DNA of 64,000 nucleotides, from positions 434,001 to 498,000 of the forward strand of contig NZ_JAAOJA010000002.1 in the NCBI RefSeq assembly GCF_013184545.1, read 5' to 3'. Under the pieces are notes generated by a model. It made no database searches and had not been told where the DNA came from. It saw nothing but the letters and a program-made list of their open reading frames with translations. This document shows, in pieces, positions 16,698-25,622 of this stretch. How positions within the stretch are numbered: position 1 is the first letter of the stretch; each line of letters starts with the position of its first letter. Position numbers and translations under genes: made by a program. The stretch is from Pseudomonas tumuqii. GTDB taxonomy: Bacteria > Pseudomonadota > Gammaproteobacteria > Pseudomonadales > Pseudomonadaceae.

Positions 16698-17497
16698 GCA
16701 TGAACCTGAGCAATCCCCGTGAACTGGCCAGCCTGCTGGAAGCCTTCCTGTTCGCCTCCGGCAAGCCGCAATCGTTGGAGCGTTTGTTCGAGCTGTTCGA
16801 GGAGGCGGAGCGCCCGGCGCCTGCGGTGTTCAAAAAAGCCCTGGAGCGGCTGCGCCAGTCCTGCGAAGGGCGTGCCTTCGAACTGGTCGAGGTGGCTTCC
16901 GGCTACCGTCTGCAGGTGCGCGAGACGTATGCGCCCTGGGTCGGGCGCCTGTGGGAAGAGCGCCCGCAGCGTTATTCGCGGGCCATGCTGGAGACCCTGG
17001 CGCTGATTGCCTATCGGCAGCCGATTACCCGCGGCGAGATCGAGGATATTCGTGGCGTGGCGGTCAACAGCCACATCGTCAAAACCCTGCTGGAGCGCGA
17101 GTGGATCCGCGTGGTCGGTCACCGCGACGTGCCGGGCAAGCCGGCGATGCTGGCGACCACCAAGGCCTTTCTCGATCACTTCAACCTGAAGAGTCTCGAC
17201 CAGCTACCCCCGCTGGCGGCGCTGCGTGAGATCGAGCCCGAACCCTTGCTGGCCTTCGATGATGAGCTTGCCGCGCCGCAAAGCCTGCAGGCCCGCGCCG
17301 ACCTGGCCCTCGCCGATGAAGCGCTGGTGGAGGCCAGTGAGGAAACCAGCTTCAGCAGCCTGCTGGCCGAGTTGGACTCCATGGAGCAGGGCTTGAAGAC
17401 CGATTTCGATGATTTCTCGGCCGCGGCGCTGGATGAGGCCGAAGACGAGGAGCTGACCGAGGCCACGGACGAAGAGGGGTTGCCGCGCCATAGGTAG
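16694..17497 (+). CDS. scpB: Segregation and condensation protein ScpB
   Basis: 267 residues. Tandem winged-helix domains occupy about 1-175, with [42 protein letters not shown] and [14 protein letters not shown]. The remaining 90 residues are an acidic low-complexity tail ending [12 protein letters not shown]. ScpB dimerises and stabilises ScpA on SMC. It is coupled to scpA through an ATGA overlap at 16694-16697. The start begins [17 protein letters not shown]. Confidence 0.95.
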   Translation: [267 protein letters not shown]

Positions 17498-17682
17498 CCC
17501 AGAGGCAATCCGGGGATGGGTAACAATGCCATTGCGGATGCACCGGCTGTCGAAAAGCCTGAGCGTCGCTCGTCTGCCGACTAGTCTCAATCCGTGCGTG
17601 CGCTGCGCGTTTCGCGTATGATCCGCGCCCCTTCGACGACTTGCTGTCGTCCATCACTAGAGATACACCGGGAGGTGCCCAG

Positions 17683-19071
17683 ATGAGTGAATCCGAAGAA
17701 TACAGTCCAGCCGGCGAAAAACTGCAGAAAGTCATGGCGCGCATGGGCCTGGCTTCACGCCGCGAAATCGAAGGCTGGATCAGCGCCGGTCGGGTCAAGG
17801 TCAATGGCGCGGTTGCCGGCCTCGGTCAGCGTGTCGACCTGCACGATGCCATCGCCATCGATGGCCGCCTGATCAAGCGTGAAGAAGCCGCCGAAAGCGT
17901 GCGCCGCGTGATCATCTATAACAAGCCCGAAGGCGAGATCTGCACCCGTGACGACCCCGAAGGTCGGCCGACCGTGTTCGACCGCCTGCCGCGGCCGAAA
18001 GAGGGCCGTTGGATCAACATCGGCCGCCTCGACATCAACACCACCGGTTTGCTGATGTTCACCACCGACGGTGAGCTGGCCAACCGCCTGATGCATCCCT
18101 CCTACCAGATGGACCGCGAGTACGCGGTGCGCGTGCGCGGCGAAGTCGACGAGGAAATGATCGAGCGCCTGAAAGCCGGCGTGATGCTCGAAGACGGTCC
18201 GGCCAAGTTCACCGATATCAAGGTGGCACCGGGCGGTGAGGGCTTCAACCACTGGTATCACTGCGTGGTGATGGAAGGCCGTAACCGCGAAGTGCGCCGT
18301 CTGTGGGAGTCCCAGGGCCTGGTGGTCAGTCGCTTGAAGCGCGTGCGTTTCGGGCCGGTATTTATCACCTCGGATCTGACCATGGGCCGCTGGCGCGAAA
18401 TGAGCCAGCGCGAAGTGGATATTCTCAGTGAAGAAGTTGGCCTCAAGTCGGTCGCCTTGCCGGACATGAAAGAGAAAACCCGCGACAAGCTCGAACGCCT
18501 GCAGCGCAAATCGGCCAAGCCGGTTGGCCGTGGCGAGCGTCCGCAGCGGACACTGCGTCCGGCTCATGGTGCCGCGGTGAGCGCTGAACGTTCGGGTTCC
18601 GGACGTACTCCGCGCGGCGAAGCTGGTGAGCGTGCCGTACGGACTCCGCGTAGTGAAGCTGGTGAGCGTGCCGTACGCACCCCGCGTAGCGAGGGTGGCG
18701 AGCGTGCTGTACGTACCCCGCGCAGCGAAGGTGGCGAGCGTGCCGTACGCACTCCGCGCAGCGAGGGTGGTGAGCGTGCAGTGCGTACCCCGCGCAGCGA
18801 GGGCGGTGCTGTGCGTACGCCGCGCCCGCCGCGCGCCGACAAGGGCCGTACGGAGCAAGGTCGTTCGGCTCCGGGCAAGGGGACGCCAGTTGCCGAGCGG
18901 CCGCGGGATGTCAACAAGAAGAGTCCGAGCAAGCCCAAGCCTATGCGTCCGGGCGTCGAGCTGAGCGAGCGCCCTGGGCGCAAGCCGGCCGCTCCAGCCA
19001 AGCGCCGCAGCCAGCCAGCGGGTGAAGGGCAGCGCCCTGGTTTTGGTCGTGGTCCGCGCAAGCCGCAGTAA
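17683..19071 (+). CDS. rluB: 23S rRNA pseudouridine2605 synthase RluB with a repetitive basic tail
   Basis: 462 residues. S4 RNA-binding domain (about 10-60), then the RluB/RsuA catalytic domain with GRLDINTTGLLMFT (catalytic Asp), KPEGEICT and GRNREVRRLW. It makes pseudouridine at position 2605 of 23S rRNA in E. coli numbering. From about residue 270 a basic, disordered tail includes six near-identical 12-residue repeats (18607-18816). The ATG at 17683 follows GGGAGGTG. A bidirectional terminator closes the gene. Confidence 0.95.
   Translation: MSESEEYSPAGEKLQKVMARMGLASRREIEGWISAGRVKVNGAVAGLGQRVDLHDAIAIDGRLIKREEAAESVRRVIIYNKPEGEICTRDDPEGRPTVFDRLPRPKEGRWINIGRLDINTTGLLMFTTDGELANRLMHPSYQMDREYAVRVRGEVDEEMIERLKAGVMLEDGPAKFTDIKVAPGGEGFNHWYHCVVMEGRNREVRRLWESQGLVVSRLKRVRFGPVFITSDLTMGRWREMSQREVDILSEEVGLKSVALPDMKEKTRDKLERLQRKSAKPVGRGERPQRTLRPAHGAAVSAERSGSGRTPRGEAGERAVRTPRSEAGERAVRTPRSEGGERAVRTPRSEGGERAVRTPRSEGGERAVRTPRSEGGAVRTPRPPRADKGRTEQGRSAPGKGTPVAERPRDVNKKSPSKPKPMRPGVELSERPGRKPAAPAKRRSQPAGEGQRPGFGRGPRKPQ
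18607..18816 (+). repeat. In-frame 36-bp tandem repeats inside rluB
   Basis: Five complete 36-bp units start at 18607, 18643, 18679, 18715 and 18751, then a 30-bp shortened one at 18787. Each codes TPRSEGGERAVR or a near variant (first two TPRGEAGERAVR, TPRSEAGERAVR). DNA units differ mostly at third codon positions, so the protein repeat is being kept while the DNA drifts. Length change between strains by slippage is likely. Confidence 0.92.
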
Positions 19072-19101
19072 TAAGCCGAGCTGCCGCTAACTAGTGGTTG
19101 T

Positions 19102-19131
19102 AAAAAAGGGACTCGATTGAGTCCCTTTTTT
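19102..19131. terminator. Bidirectional Rho-independent terminator, rluB / diguanylate cyclase
   Basis: A 7-bp perfect stem GGGACTC/GAGTCCC (19108-19114 with 19119-19125) with a GATT loop is flanked by six A on the left and six T on the right. It can stop transcription from both convergent genes. Confidence 0.93.
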
Positions 19132-19142
19132 ATACGTTGTTT

Positions 19143-20069
19143 TTAGCCGGCCATGCTCAGGCGATTGCGTCCATCGCGCTTGGCTACATAGAGTGCGCTA
19201 TCGGCGCGGCGCAACAGGCTTTCCGCCGACTCGCCCGCCAGCAGGCTGGCGCAGCCGAGGCTGATGGAGACCTCGATCGGTCGGCCTTGGGCCAGGCATT
19301 GCAACTCTTGCACGGCATGACGCAGGCGCTCGCCGACCATGGCGGCGGCTTCGCGGCAGGTTCCCGAAAGCAATACGAGAAACTCTTCGCCGCCGTAGCG
19401 AAACACCATATCGACATTACGCAACTGGTTTTTCAGGGTGGCGGCAACGTCGATCAATACCTCGTCGCCGACGCTATGGCCGTGGTTGTCGTTGATCCGC
19501 TTGAAATGGTCGAGGTCGAGCATCAGCAGCGAGAGTGGTTGCTGATTGCGTCGCGCCAGATCGATTTCACGCTGCAGAATCTGATCCATGGCGATGCGGT
19601 TGCCGGTATTGGTCAGCGGATCACGCAGTGCGCTCTGGACTGCCGCGCGGTAGAGCAGGGCATTGCGTAGCGGGAACAGCAAGCTGGCCAGCAGGGACTC
19701 CAGTTGGCCGAGTTCCTCGTCGCTGAAGCGCTGCTGGCGGCGGAAAACCAGCTCGCCAAGGTATTCGCCCTCATGGCTCAGCCGGTAACCGGCCGAGTGG
19801 CTGGCGCGTTCGCCCAGTTCCAGACGCAGGTCAGCGGTTGGCTGTTGATAGGTCAGGGCATTGAGCGGCACCAGGCTTTGCACGGCAGTGAAGAACAGTT
19901 TGAGGATGCGCTCGGCATCCAGGCTGGTCTGCAGTTGCATGCTGAGTTGCTGACGCAGTTGCGCCAGGCTGACCGGGTGCAGGGAAGGCGCGCGATTGCC
20001 GGAAAAACCCAGGCGCTGAAGCTTGGCCGTATCGAAATCGATGGTGTTGGTCTGGCTGGGAGTAACCAT
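19143..20069 (-). CDS. GGDEF diguanylate cyclase with an N-terminal GAF-like sensor
   Basis: 308 residues. About 40-145 looks like a GAF-type sensor (FFTAVQSLVPLNALTY). The GGDEF domain (about 148-305) has DPLTNTGNR, a GGEEF active site at 226-230 and an RNVD inhibitory site at 217-220, placed five residues before the active site as needed for product inhibition. It makes cyclic di-GMP in the cytoplasm; no transmembrane segment is visible. The position matches PAO1 PA3177. The signal sensed is unknown. Confidence 0.92.
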   Translation of the reverse strand: MVTPSQTNTIDFDTAKLQRLGFSGNRAPSLHPVSLAQLRQQLSMQLQTSLDAERILKLFFTAVQSLVPLNALTYQQPTADLRLELGERASHSAGYRLSHEGEYLGELVFRRQQRFSDEELGQLESLLASLLFPLRNALLYRAAVQSALRDPLTNTGNRIAMDQILQREIDLARRNQQPLSLLMLDLDHFKRINDNHGHSVGDEVLIDVAATLKNQLRNVDMVFRYGGEEFLVLLSGTCREAAAMVGERLRHAVQELQCLAQGRPIEVSISLGCASLLAGESAESLLRRADSALYVAKRDGRNRLSMAG

Positions 20070-20224
20070 AAATGCTGAGCCTCTAGCGCATTAATGCGGC
20101 AACACTGGCTATAGAGCGATTTTCATGCCAGAGGGTTCAGAAAATATGAAAATTATTTGAAGTCAGTCACTTACGCTGTTTTTTTGCGGCAAATGGCCAG
20201 TATCGGCAATTTCCTTGCCTGGTC

Positions 20225-20246
20225 GGCCGGCAAGCTGTTGCCGGCC
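20225..20246. repeat. Perfect 9-bp palindromic hairpin after yciK
   Basis: GGCCGGCAA (20225-20233) and its complement (20238-20246) flank GCTG. It lies 50 bp beyond the yciK stop on the minus strand and has no T tract. It resembles the core of Pseudomonas REP palindromes and may also act as a weak terminator. Confidence 0.55.
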
Positions 20247-20295
20247 TGTGGATGTATTGCCATTTTTCTGCCGCTTCAACCAGTGGTTGCGCGCC

Positions 20296-21036
20296 TTACT
20301 GGGCGTCGAATGCCTGGCCATTGACGCCGCTGCTGTCTGGGCCCATCAGGTACAGATAGACCGGCATTATTGCCTCGGGCAGCGGGTTGTTCGCCGGGTT
20401 TTCCCCTGGATAAGCCTGGGCGCGCATATCGGTACGGGTTGCGCCCGGGTTGATGCTGTTGGCCCGTACCGGAGCCACGCCGTCGACTTCATCGGCCAGC
20501 ACTTGCATCAAGCCCTCTGTGGCGAACTTGGAGACCGCGTAGGCGCCCCAGTAGGCGCGGCCTTTGCGGCCGACGCTGCTTGAGGTGAATACCACCGAGG
20601 CGTCGCTGGAGAGTTTCAGTAGCGGCAGCAGGGTGCTGGTGAGCATAAAGGTGGCGTTGACGTTGACCTGCATCACGCGCATGAAATTATCGCCGGAGAG
20701 CTGCTCCAGCGGTGTGCGCGGGCCGACGATAGAGGCGTTGTGCAGCAGGCCATCAAGTTTGCCGAATTCGCGCTCGATCATTGCTGCCAGTTCGTCGTAC
20801 TGGTGTGGCAGGGCGGTTTCCAGGTTGAACGGGATCACCGCGGGCTGCGGATAGCCGGCGGCCTCGATGGCGTCGTAGACCCTGCTGAGGTTTTCTTCGG
20901 TCTTGCCCAGCAGTAGTACGGTCGCCCCATGGGCGGCAAAGGTCTGCGCGGCGGCAGCGCCAATCCCGCGGCCGGCGCCGGTGACCAGAATCACCCGATC
21001 CTTGAGCAGGTCGGGGCGGGCAGAATATTGGAACAT
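20296..21036 (-). CDS. yciK: YciK-type short-chain dehydrogenase
   Basis: 246 residues with the SDR nucleotide site TGAGRGIG (about 20-27), an NNAG-like HNAS, and the catalytic S-Y-K set in FTSSSVGRKG and YAVSK. YciK has no settled substrate. The ATG at 21036 follows AAGGAG by five bases; upstream in-frame codons have no support and cross a repeat. It follows ubiG and mupP on the same strand but with a 150-nt gap, so it may be transcribed separately. Matches PAO1 PA3173 by order. Confidence 0.9.
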   Translation of the reverse strand: MFQYSARPDLLKDRVILVTGAGRGIGAAAAQTFAAHGATVLLLGKTEENLSRVYDAIEAAGYPQPAVIPFNLETALPHQYDELAAMIEREFGKLDGLLHNASIVGPRTPLEQLSGDNFMRVMQVNVNATFMLTSTLLPLLKLSSDASVVFTSSSVGRKGRAYWGAYAVSKFATEGLMQVLADEVDGVAPVRANSINPGATRTDMRAQAYPGENPANNPLPEAIMPVYLYLMGPDSSGVNGQAFDAQ

Positions 21037-21053
21037 GGGGACTCCTTCGGAGA

Positions 21054-21070
21054 GCGGCAAGCTGCAAGCC
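21054..21070. repeat. Dispersed 16-bp repeat, copy 1
   Basis: GCGGCAAGCTGCAAGC occurs here at 21054-21069. Its exact reverse complement is at 24238-24253, and a 15-of-16 match is at 30669-30684. All three copies are intergenic. Confidence 0.7.
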
Positions 21071-21188
21071 ATAAGCGACAAGTTGCACGGCTGAATATTG
21101 ATGGGTAGGTGGGGTTCGCCCGGCGAAGCCCCCCCCTTGTGAGCGATACTCGATAACGCCAAGCCTCAGAGCTGTACGTTGTACTCGC

Positions 21189-21860
21189 TCAGCAGCGGCA
21201 CAGCGCCCGTTCGAGTACCGTGCGCAGTTCCAGGGGGTGGTCGACTACCACGTCGGCGCCCCAGTTTCTCGGGTTGTCGTCCGGGTGAATATAGCCATAG
21301 GTCACCGCCGCGGTTCTGGTGCCGGCGGCGCGTCCCGACTCTATGTCGCGCAGGTCGTCGCCGACGAACAGGACGCTGGCCGGATCCAGGCCCAACTGGT
21401 TGCAGGCAAGAATCATCGGCTCTGGGTCGGGTTTGCTGTTGGTCACATGATCCGGGCAGATCAGAATGGCGGAGCGTTCGGCCAGGCCGAGTTGCTGCAT
21501 GATCGGTTCGGCGAAGCGCAGCGGCTTGTTGGTCACCACGCCCCAGATCAGCTTGGCCTGCTCGATATCGGCGAGCAGTTCATGGATGCCGTCGAAAGGG
21601 CGGGTCAGCACTGCGCAGTGGTCCTGATAGCGTTCGAGAAACTCCAGGCGCAGCGCCTCGAACTGCTCGGCCAGCGGATCCATGGCGAAGCTTGCGGCAA
21701 CCATGGCGCGGGCGCCGCCGGAAATCTGATCGCGGATCAGCTTGTCATCCACGGCCGCCAAGCCGCGTTCGGCGCGCATCGCCTGGCAGATGGCAATAAA
21801 GTCCGGGGCACTGTCGAGCAGAGTGCCATCCATATCGAAAAGAACTGCGCGCAAACGCAT
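21189..21860 (-). CDS. mupP: N-acetylmuramic acid 6-phosphate phosphatase MupP
   Basis: 223-residue HAD-superfamily phosphatase with DMDGTLLDS (D9, D11), VVTNKP and [10 protein letters not shown]. It is commonly annotated phosphoglycolate phosphatase (Gph). In Pseudomonas the gene beside ubiG (PA3172) is MupP of the AnmK-MupP-AmgK-MurU recycling route, which bypasses de novo UDP-MurNAc synthesis and lowers fosfomycin sensitivity. The ATG shares one base with the ubiG stop (TGATG), so the two are coupled. Assignment to MupP rests on synteny and family. Confidence 0.88.
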   Translation of the reverse strand: MRLRAVLFDMDGTLLDSAPDFIAICQAMRAERGLAAVDDKLIRDQISGGARAMVAASFAMDPLAEQFEALRLEFLERYQDHCAVLTRPFDGIHELLADIEQAKLIWGVVTNKPLRFAEPIMQQLGLAERSAILICPDHVTNSKPDPEPMILACNQLGLDPASVLFVGDDLRDIESGRAAGTRTAAVTYGYIHPDDNPRNWGADVVVDHPLELRTVLERALCRC

Positions 21861-22558
21861 CAGGCCTCCTTGAGCGTCTGGATCATGTAGTTGACGTCGA
21901 CATCCGCTTGCAGTTTGTAGTGTTTGGTCAGCGGGTTGTAGGTCAGGCCGATGATGTCCTTGACCTGCAGGCCGGCGTCGCGGCTCCAGGCGCCCAGTTC
22001 CGAGGGGCGGATGAACTTCTTGAAGTCATGGGTGCCGCGCGGCAGCAGGCGCAACAGGTATTCCGCGCCAATCACCGCGAACATATAAGCCTTGGGGTTG
22101 CGGTTGATGGTGGAGAAGAACACCTGGCCGCCGGGTTTGACCAGGGTGTGGCAGGCGCGGATCACCGAGGCCGGGTCGGGGACGTGTTCGAGCATTTCCA
22201 GGCAGGTGACCACGTCGAACTGCTCGGGCATTTCCGCGGCCAGGGCTTCGGCGGTGATCTGCCGATACTCCACCGAGACGCCGGATTCCAGTTGGTGCAA
22301 CTGGGCCACGGCCAGGGGCGCTTCGCCCATGTCGATGCCGGTTACCTCTGCACCGCGCTGGGCCATGGCTTCGCTGAGAATGCCGCCGCCGCAGCCGATG
22401 TCGAGCACCTTCTTGCCGGCCAGGCTGACGCGCTCTTCAATCCAGTTGACCCGCAGTGGATTGATGTCGTGCAGGGGTTTGAATTCGCTTTCGCGATCCC
22501 ACCAGCGGTGGGCGAGGGCTTCGAATTTGGCGATTTCGGCGTGATCGACGTTGCTCAT
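21860..22558 (-). CDS. ubiG: Ubiquinone biosynthesis O-methyltransferase UbiG
   Basis: 232 residues. SAM-binding motif [15 protein letters not shown] (about 51-65), post-motif GIDMGEAPL and [11 protein letters not shown], and the family start [10 protein letters not shown]. UbiG carries out both O-methylations of ubiquinone synthesis, in a membrane-associated complex. The ATG at 22558 ([15 protein letters not shown]) is the normal family start. It is the first gene of the ubiG-mupP pair. Confidence 0.96.
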   Translation of the reverse strand: MSNVDHAEIAKFEALAHRWWDRESEFKPLHDINPLRVNWIEERVSLAGKKVLDIGCGGGILSEAMAQRGAEVTGIDMGEAPLAVAQLHQLESGVSVEYRQITAEALAAEMPEQFDVVTCLEMLEHVPDPASVIRACHTLVKPGGQVFFSTINRNPKAYMFAVIGAEYLLRLLPRGTHDFKKFIRPSELGAWSRDAGLQVKDIIGLTYNPLTKHYKLQADVDVNYMIQTLKEA

Positions 22559-22686
22559 AGATATCCCTGGGTGAAGCTGTAAATGGCAAGCCTGGGTTGA
22601 ATGTGTCCATGTTGCCAGTTTCGTAGCCTGGAGTGGGTGTCTATCGACCACCCGATATATGTCAGTTTGTCGCACTGTTGGTGTTG

Positions 22687-22754
22687 GTGGGAGGGGCTTT
22701 AGCCGCGATGAGCTGGCATCTCATTTGACCAGTCGCGGCTAAATCCTCTCCCGC
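22687..22754. repeat. REP-type palindrome between ubiG and the deaminase gene
   Basis: Arms at 22687-22708 and 22733-22754 match at 19 of 22 positions, with the core TTTAGCCGCGA/TCGCGGCTAAA perfect and a GGGAGGGGC foot. This is the well-known Pseudomonas REP sequence of the GGGAGGGGCTTTAGCCGCGA type. Confidence 0.85.
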
Positions 22755-22781
22755 AAGCCCTTCCGGCCGGTGTTGCGCATG

Positions 22782-24101
22782 TTATCGCCGGGCGATCTTC
22801 GTTCCCCAGGCGCGGGCGTTGGCAATGATCCGCTGTTCGTCCAGGCGCATCAGCCGGCCGCTGTCGAGCAGGTGCTTGCCGCCGACCCAGACATCCTCGA
22901 CGCAGTCGCGGTTACAGGTATAGATCAGTTGCGAAACCGGGTCGTAGATCGGCTGCTGGGCCAGGCCGTTCAGGTTGAATACCACCAGATCGGCGGCCTT
23001 GCCCGGCTCCAGCGAACCGATCTGGGCGTCCAGGCCGAGGGCGCGCGCGCCATTCAGGGTTGCCATGCGCAGTGCGCGATGTGCATCCAGGGCGCTGGCC
23101 GAGCCGGCCACGGCTTTGGCCAGCAAGGCGGCCGTGCGGGTTTCGCCGAGTAGATCCAGGTCGTTGTTGCTGGCGGCGCCGTCGGTGCCGATGGCCACAT
23201 TGACTCCGGCTTGCCAGAGCTTTTCTACCGGACAGAAGCCGCAGGCCAGCTTGAGATTGGACTCCGGGCAATGGATCACGCTGCTGTTGCTGGCCACCAG
23301 CAGGACCAGATCGTCATCATCGATCTGGGTCATGTGCACGGCCTGGAAGCGCGGGCCGAGCAGGCCGAGCCGCGCCAATCGCGCCAGCGGTCGTTCGCCA
23401 TGCTGTTGCAGACTCTGCTGCACCTCGAAGGCGGTTTCATGCACATGCATATGGATGCCGGCGTCCAGTTCCTCGGCGAGTATGCGGATGTTTTCCAGCT
23501 TGTCGTCGCTCACCGTATAGGGAGCGTGGGGGCCGAAGGCAACGCTCAGGCGCGGGTGATGCTTGAGGTCATCGAACAGGGCCAGCCCTTTGCGTAATGC
23601 TTCGTCGGCATCGCGGGCGCCGGGAATGGGAAAATCCAGTACCGGAATGGTTATCTGGGCGCGAATGCCGCTCTTGTGCACTATCTCGCTGGCCACTTCG
23701 GGAAAGAAGTACATGTCCGAAAAGCAGGTGATGCCGCCCTTGAGTTGTTCGGCGATGGCCAGTTCGGTGCCGTCCAGGACGAAATGCTCATCAACCCACT
23801 TGGCCTCGGCTGGCCAGATATGCTGTTCCAGCCAGTTGTTCAGCGGCAGCTCATCGGCCATGCCGCGAAACAGGCTCATGGCGGCATGGCCATGGGCATT
23901 GACCAGTCCCGGTGTCAGCAGTCGGCCGGGCAGTTCACGGACTTCCAGTGCCTTGTGCTTGAGCGCTTCGGCGCGCGGCGCGATCAGGGCGATGCGTCCG
24001 TCGCGGATGCCCAGGCCATGCTCGTGCAGCACCACTCCCGCCGGCTCGATCGGCACCAGCCAGGTTGGGAGTAGGAGAAGGTCGAGAGGGGTTGCCGGCA
24101 T
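22782..24101 (-). CDS. mtaD: 5'-Methylthioadenosine/S-adenosylhomocysteine deaminase (TRZ/ATZ amidohydrolase)
   Basis: 439 residues of the cytosine-deaminase-like amidohydrolase group. Metal ligands appear in [23 protein letters not shown] and [11 protein letters not shown]. The orthologous PAO1 protein PA3170 deaminates methylthioadenosine to methylthioinosine. The ATG at 24101 ([12 protein letters not shown]) has AGGAAG upstream. It is divergent from mtnA, which acts later in methionine salvage, so both may share control of one promoter region. Confidence 0.87.
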   Translation of the reverse strand: MPATPLDLLLLPTWLVPIEPAGVVLHEHGLGIRDGRIALIAPRAEALKHKALEVRELPGRLLTPGLVNAHGHAAMSLFRGMADELPLNNWLEQHIWPAEAKWVDEHFVLDGTELAIAEQLKGGITCFSDMYFFPEVASEIVHKSGIRAQITIPVLDFPIPGARDADEALRKGLALFDDLKHHPRLSVAFGPHAPYTVSDDKLENIRILAEELDAGIHMHVHETAFEVQQSLQQHGERPLARLARLGLLGPRFQAVHMTQIDDDDLVLLVASNSSVIHCPESNLKLACGFCPVEKLWQAGVNVAIGTDGAASNNDLDLLGETRTAALLAKAVAGSASALDAHRALRMATLNGARALGLDAQIGSLEPGKAADLVVFNLNGLAQQPIYDPVSQLIYTCNRDCVEDVWVGGKHLLDSGRLMRLDEQRIIANARAWGTKIARR

Positions 24102-24217
24102 GCCTGGGACTTCCTGCGGGTATCTGAGAGCCCCGAGTTTATAGGGGTTCGTCGTGCGCTTGAAGCGGCGTAGCGCCATGCCATAAGTTTCAGGCTGTGA
24201 GTGAGCTGGCCCGTTCC

Positions 24218-24253
24218 GGGGGGGGGGGCGCTGATTCGCTTGCAGCTTGCCGC
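24218..24253. repeat. G11 tract and dispersed repeat copy 2 in the mtaD-mtnA spacer
   Basis: Eleven consecutive G occur at 24218-24228, followed by the reverse complement of the 16-bp dispersed repeat at 24238-24253. Homopolymeric tracts of this length are prone to length change and to sequencing error. The site is about 70 bp before the mtnA start, in the shared promoter region. Confidence 0.8.
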
Positions 24254-24301
24254 CTGCTTCTCTGGGTATAATGATCGGCTTTTCCGGGGGTGGGGTGTGT
24301 C

Positions 24302-25378
24302 ATGCGCGAGCAATTGCTAGCGGCAGAGAAGGTTCAGGCCATTGCTTGGCGCGATGGCGCTCTGCACCTGCTCGATCAGCGTGTGTTGCCGTTCGAGGAG
24401 ACCTGGCATGCCTGTCATTCGGCCGTGGCCGTGGCCGAGGCGATTCGCCTGATGATAGTGCGCGGGGCGCCGGCCATCGGTATCAGTGCGGCCTATGGCG
24501 TGGTGCTCGGCGCGCGCGCGCGGGTGGCCGAGGGTGGCGACTGGCGTGTGGCCCTGGAGGCGGACTTTAAAGCGCTGGCCGACTCGCGACCGACCGCCGT
24601 CAATCTGTTCTGGGCGCTCAATCGAATGCGCGAGCGCGTGGCGCGTATTAAGGAAGGTGACGATCCGGTGGCGCTGCTGGAGAGCGAGGCGCTGGGCATC
24701 CATCTGAGCGATCGTGAAGCCAATCTGACCATGGCGCAGCTCGGTGTCGACCTGATTCGCAAGCATCAGGGCAATCAGCAGAATCTGCTGACCCACTGCA
24801 ATGCCGGTGCCTTGGCCACTGGCGGCTTCGGTACGGCGCTGGGGGTGATTCGCGCGGCCTATCTGGAGGGGTTGGTCGAGCGCGTGTATGTCGACGAGAC
24901 CCGGCCTTGGTTGCAAGGCTCGCGCCTGACCGCCTGGGAGTTGGCCGGCGAAGGCGTCCCGGTTTGCCTGAATGTCGATTCGGCCGCCGCGCACCTGATG
25001 AAGACCCGCGGTATCACCTGGGTCATCGTCGGTGCCGACCGGATTGCCGCCAATGGCGATGTAGCGAACAAGATCGGCACTTACCAGTTGGCGGTCAATG
25101 CCATGCACCACGGCGTGCGCTTCATGGTGGTGGCGCCGAGTTCGACCATCGACATGGCGCTGGAGAGTGGCGATGACATCCCGCTCGAGGAGCGTGATGC
25201 CAGTGAGTTGCTCGAGGTCAATGGGCAGCGAGTGGCGGCGGGGGTGGATGCACTCAATCCGGTGTTCGATGTGACGCCGGCCGACCTGATCGATTTCATC
25301 GTGACCGAGAAGGGCGTGGTCGAGCGGCCGGACCTGGCGAAAATGACCAAGCTGATGTGCCGCAAGCGTCTGCATTGA
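24302..25378 (+). CDS. mtnA: Methylthioribose-1-phosphate isomerase MtnA
   Basis: 358 residues. The eIF2B-like fold signature [13 protein letters not shown] (about 50-62) is clear. The catalytic Cys is in [19 protein letters not shown] and the Asp in [11 protein letters not shown]. It converts 5-methylthioribose-1-phosphate to methylthioribulose-1-phosphate in methionine salvage. The ATG at 24302 gives [12 protein letters not shown]; the first in-frame codon at 24290 adds four residues. Monocistronic, followed by a 244-nt gap before gyrA. Confidence 0.93.
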   Translation: MREQLLAAEKVQAIAWRDGALHLLDQRVLPFEETWHACHSAVAVAEAIRLMIVRGAPAIGISAAYGVVLGARARVAEGGDWRVALEADFKALADSRPTAVNLFWALNRMRERVARIKEGDDPVALLESEALGIHLSDREANLTMAQLGVDLIRKHQGNQQNLLTHCNAGALATGGFGTALGVIRAAYLEGLVERVYVDETRPWLQGSRLTAWELAGEGVPVCLNVDSAAAHLMKTRGITWVIVGADRIAANGDVANKIGTYQLAVNAMHHGVRFMVVAPSSTIDMALESGDDIPLEERDASELLEVNGQRVAAGVDALNPVFDVTPADLIDFIVTEKGVVERPDLAKMTKLMCRKRLH

Positions 25379-25622
25379 ACTTGTCGCAGCTGCTTGGTGG
25401 GTGTTGTGGCGGCGGCTGGCTGGGGATAGGTGTGGGGCGCCGGTTGTGGTAATATCCGGCCGTTTTCAGGGGCGCTGGCAACGGTCGCCTTAACTGCGCA
25501 GATACATGGCATAACTCATTGATTTGTCGTGAGTCGCTGCTGGCCTAGGGCCGCGCGGCACGCTTCGCCTCGTTCGGGATGAATGACGCGGAGTATCACC
25601 AGAAAAAGGAACCAGGCTACTC

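Noticed and set aside
18607..18816. Tandem repeats considered as a CRISPR array
   Set aside because: Units are contiguous, in frame and coding, with no unique spacers and no cas genes.
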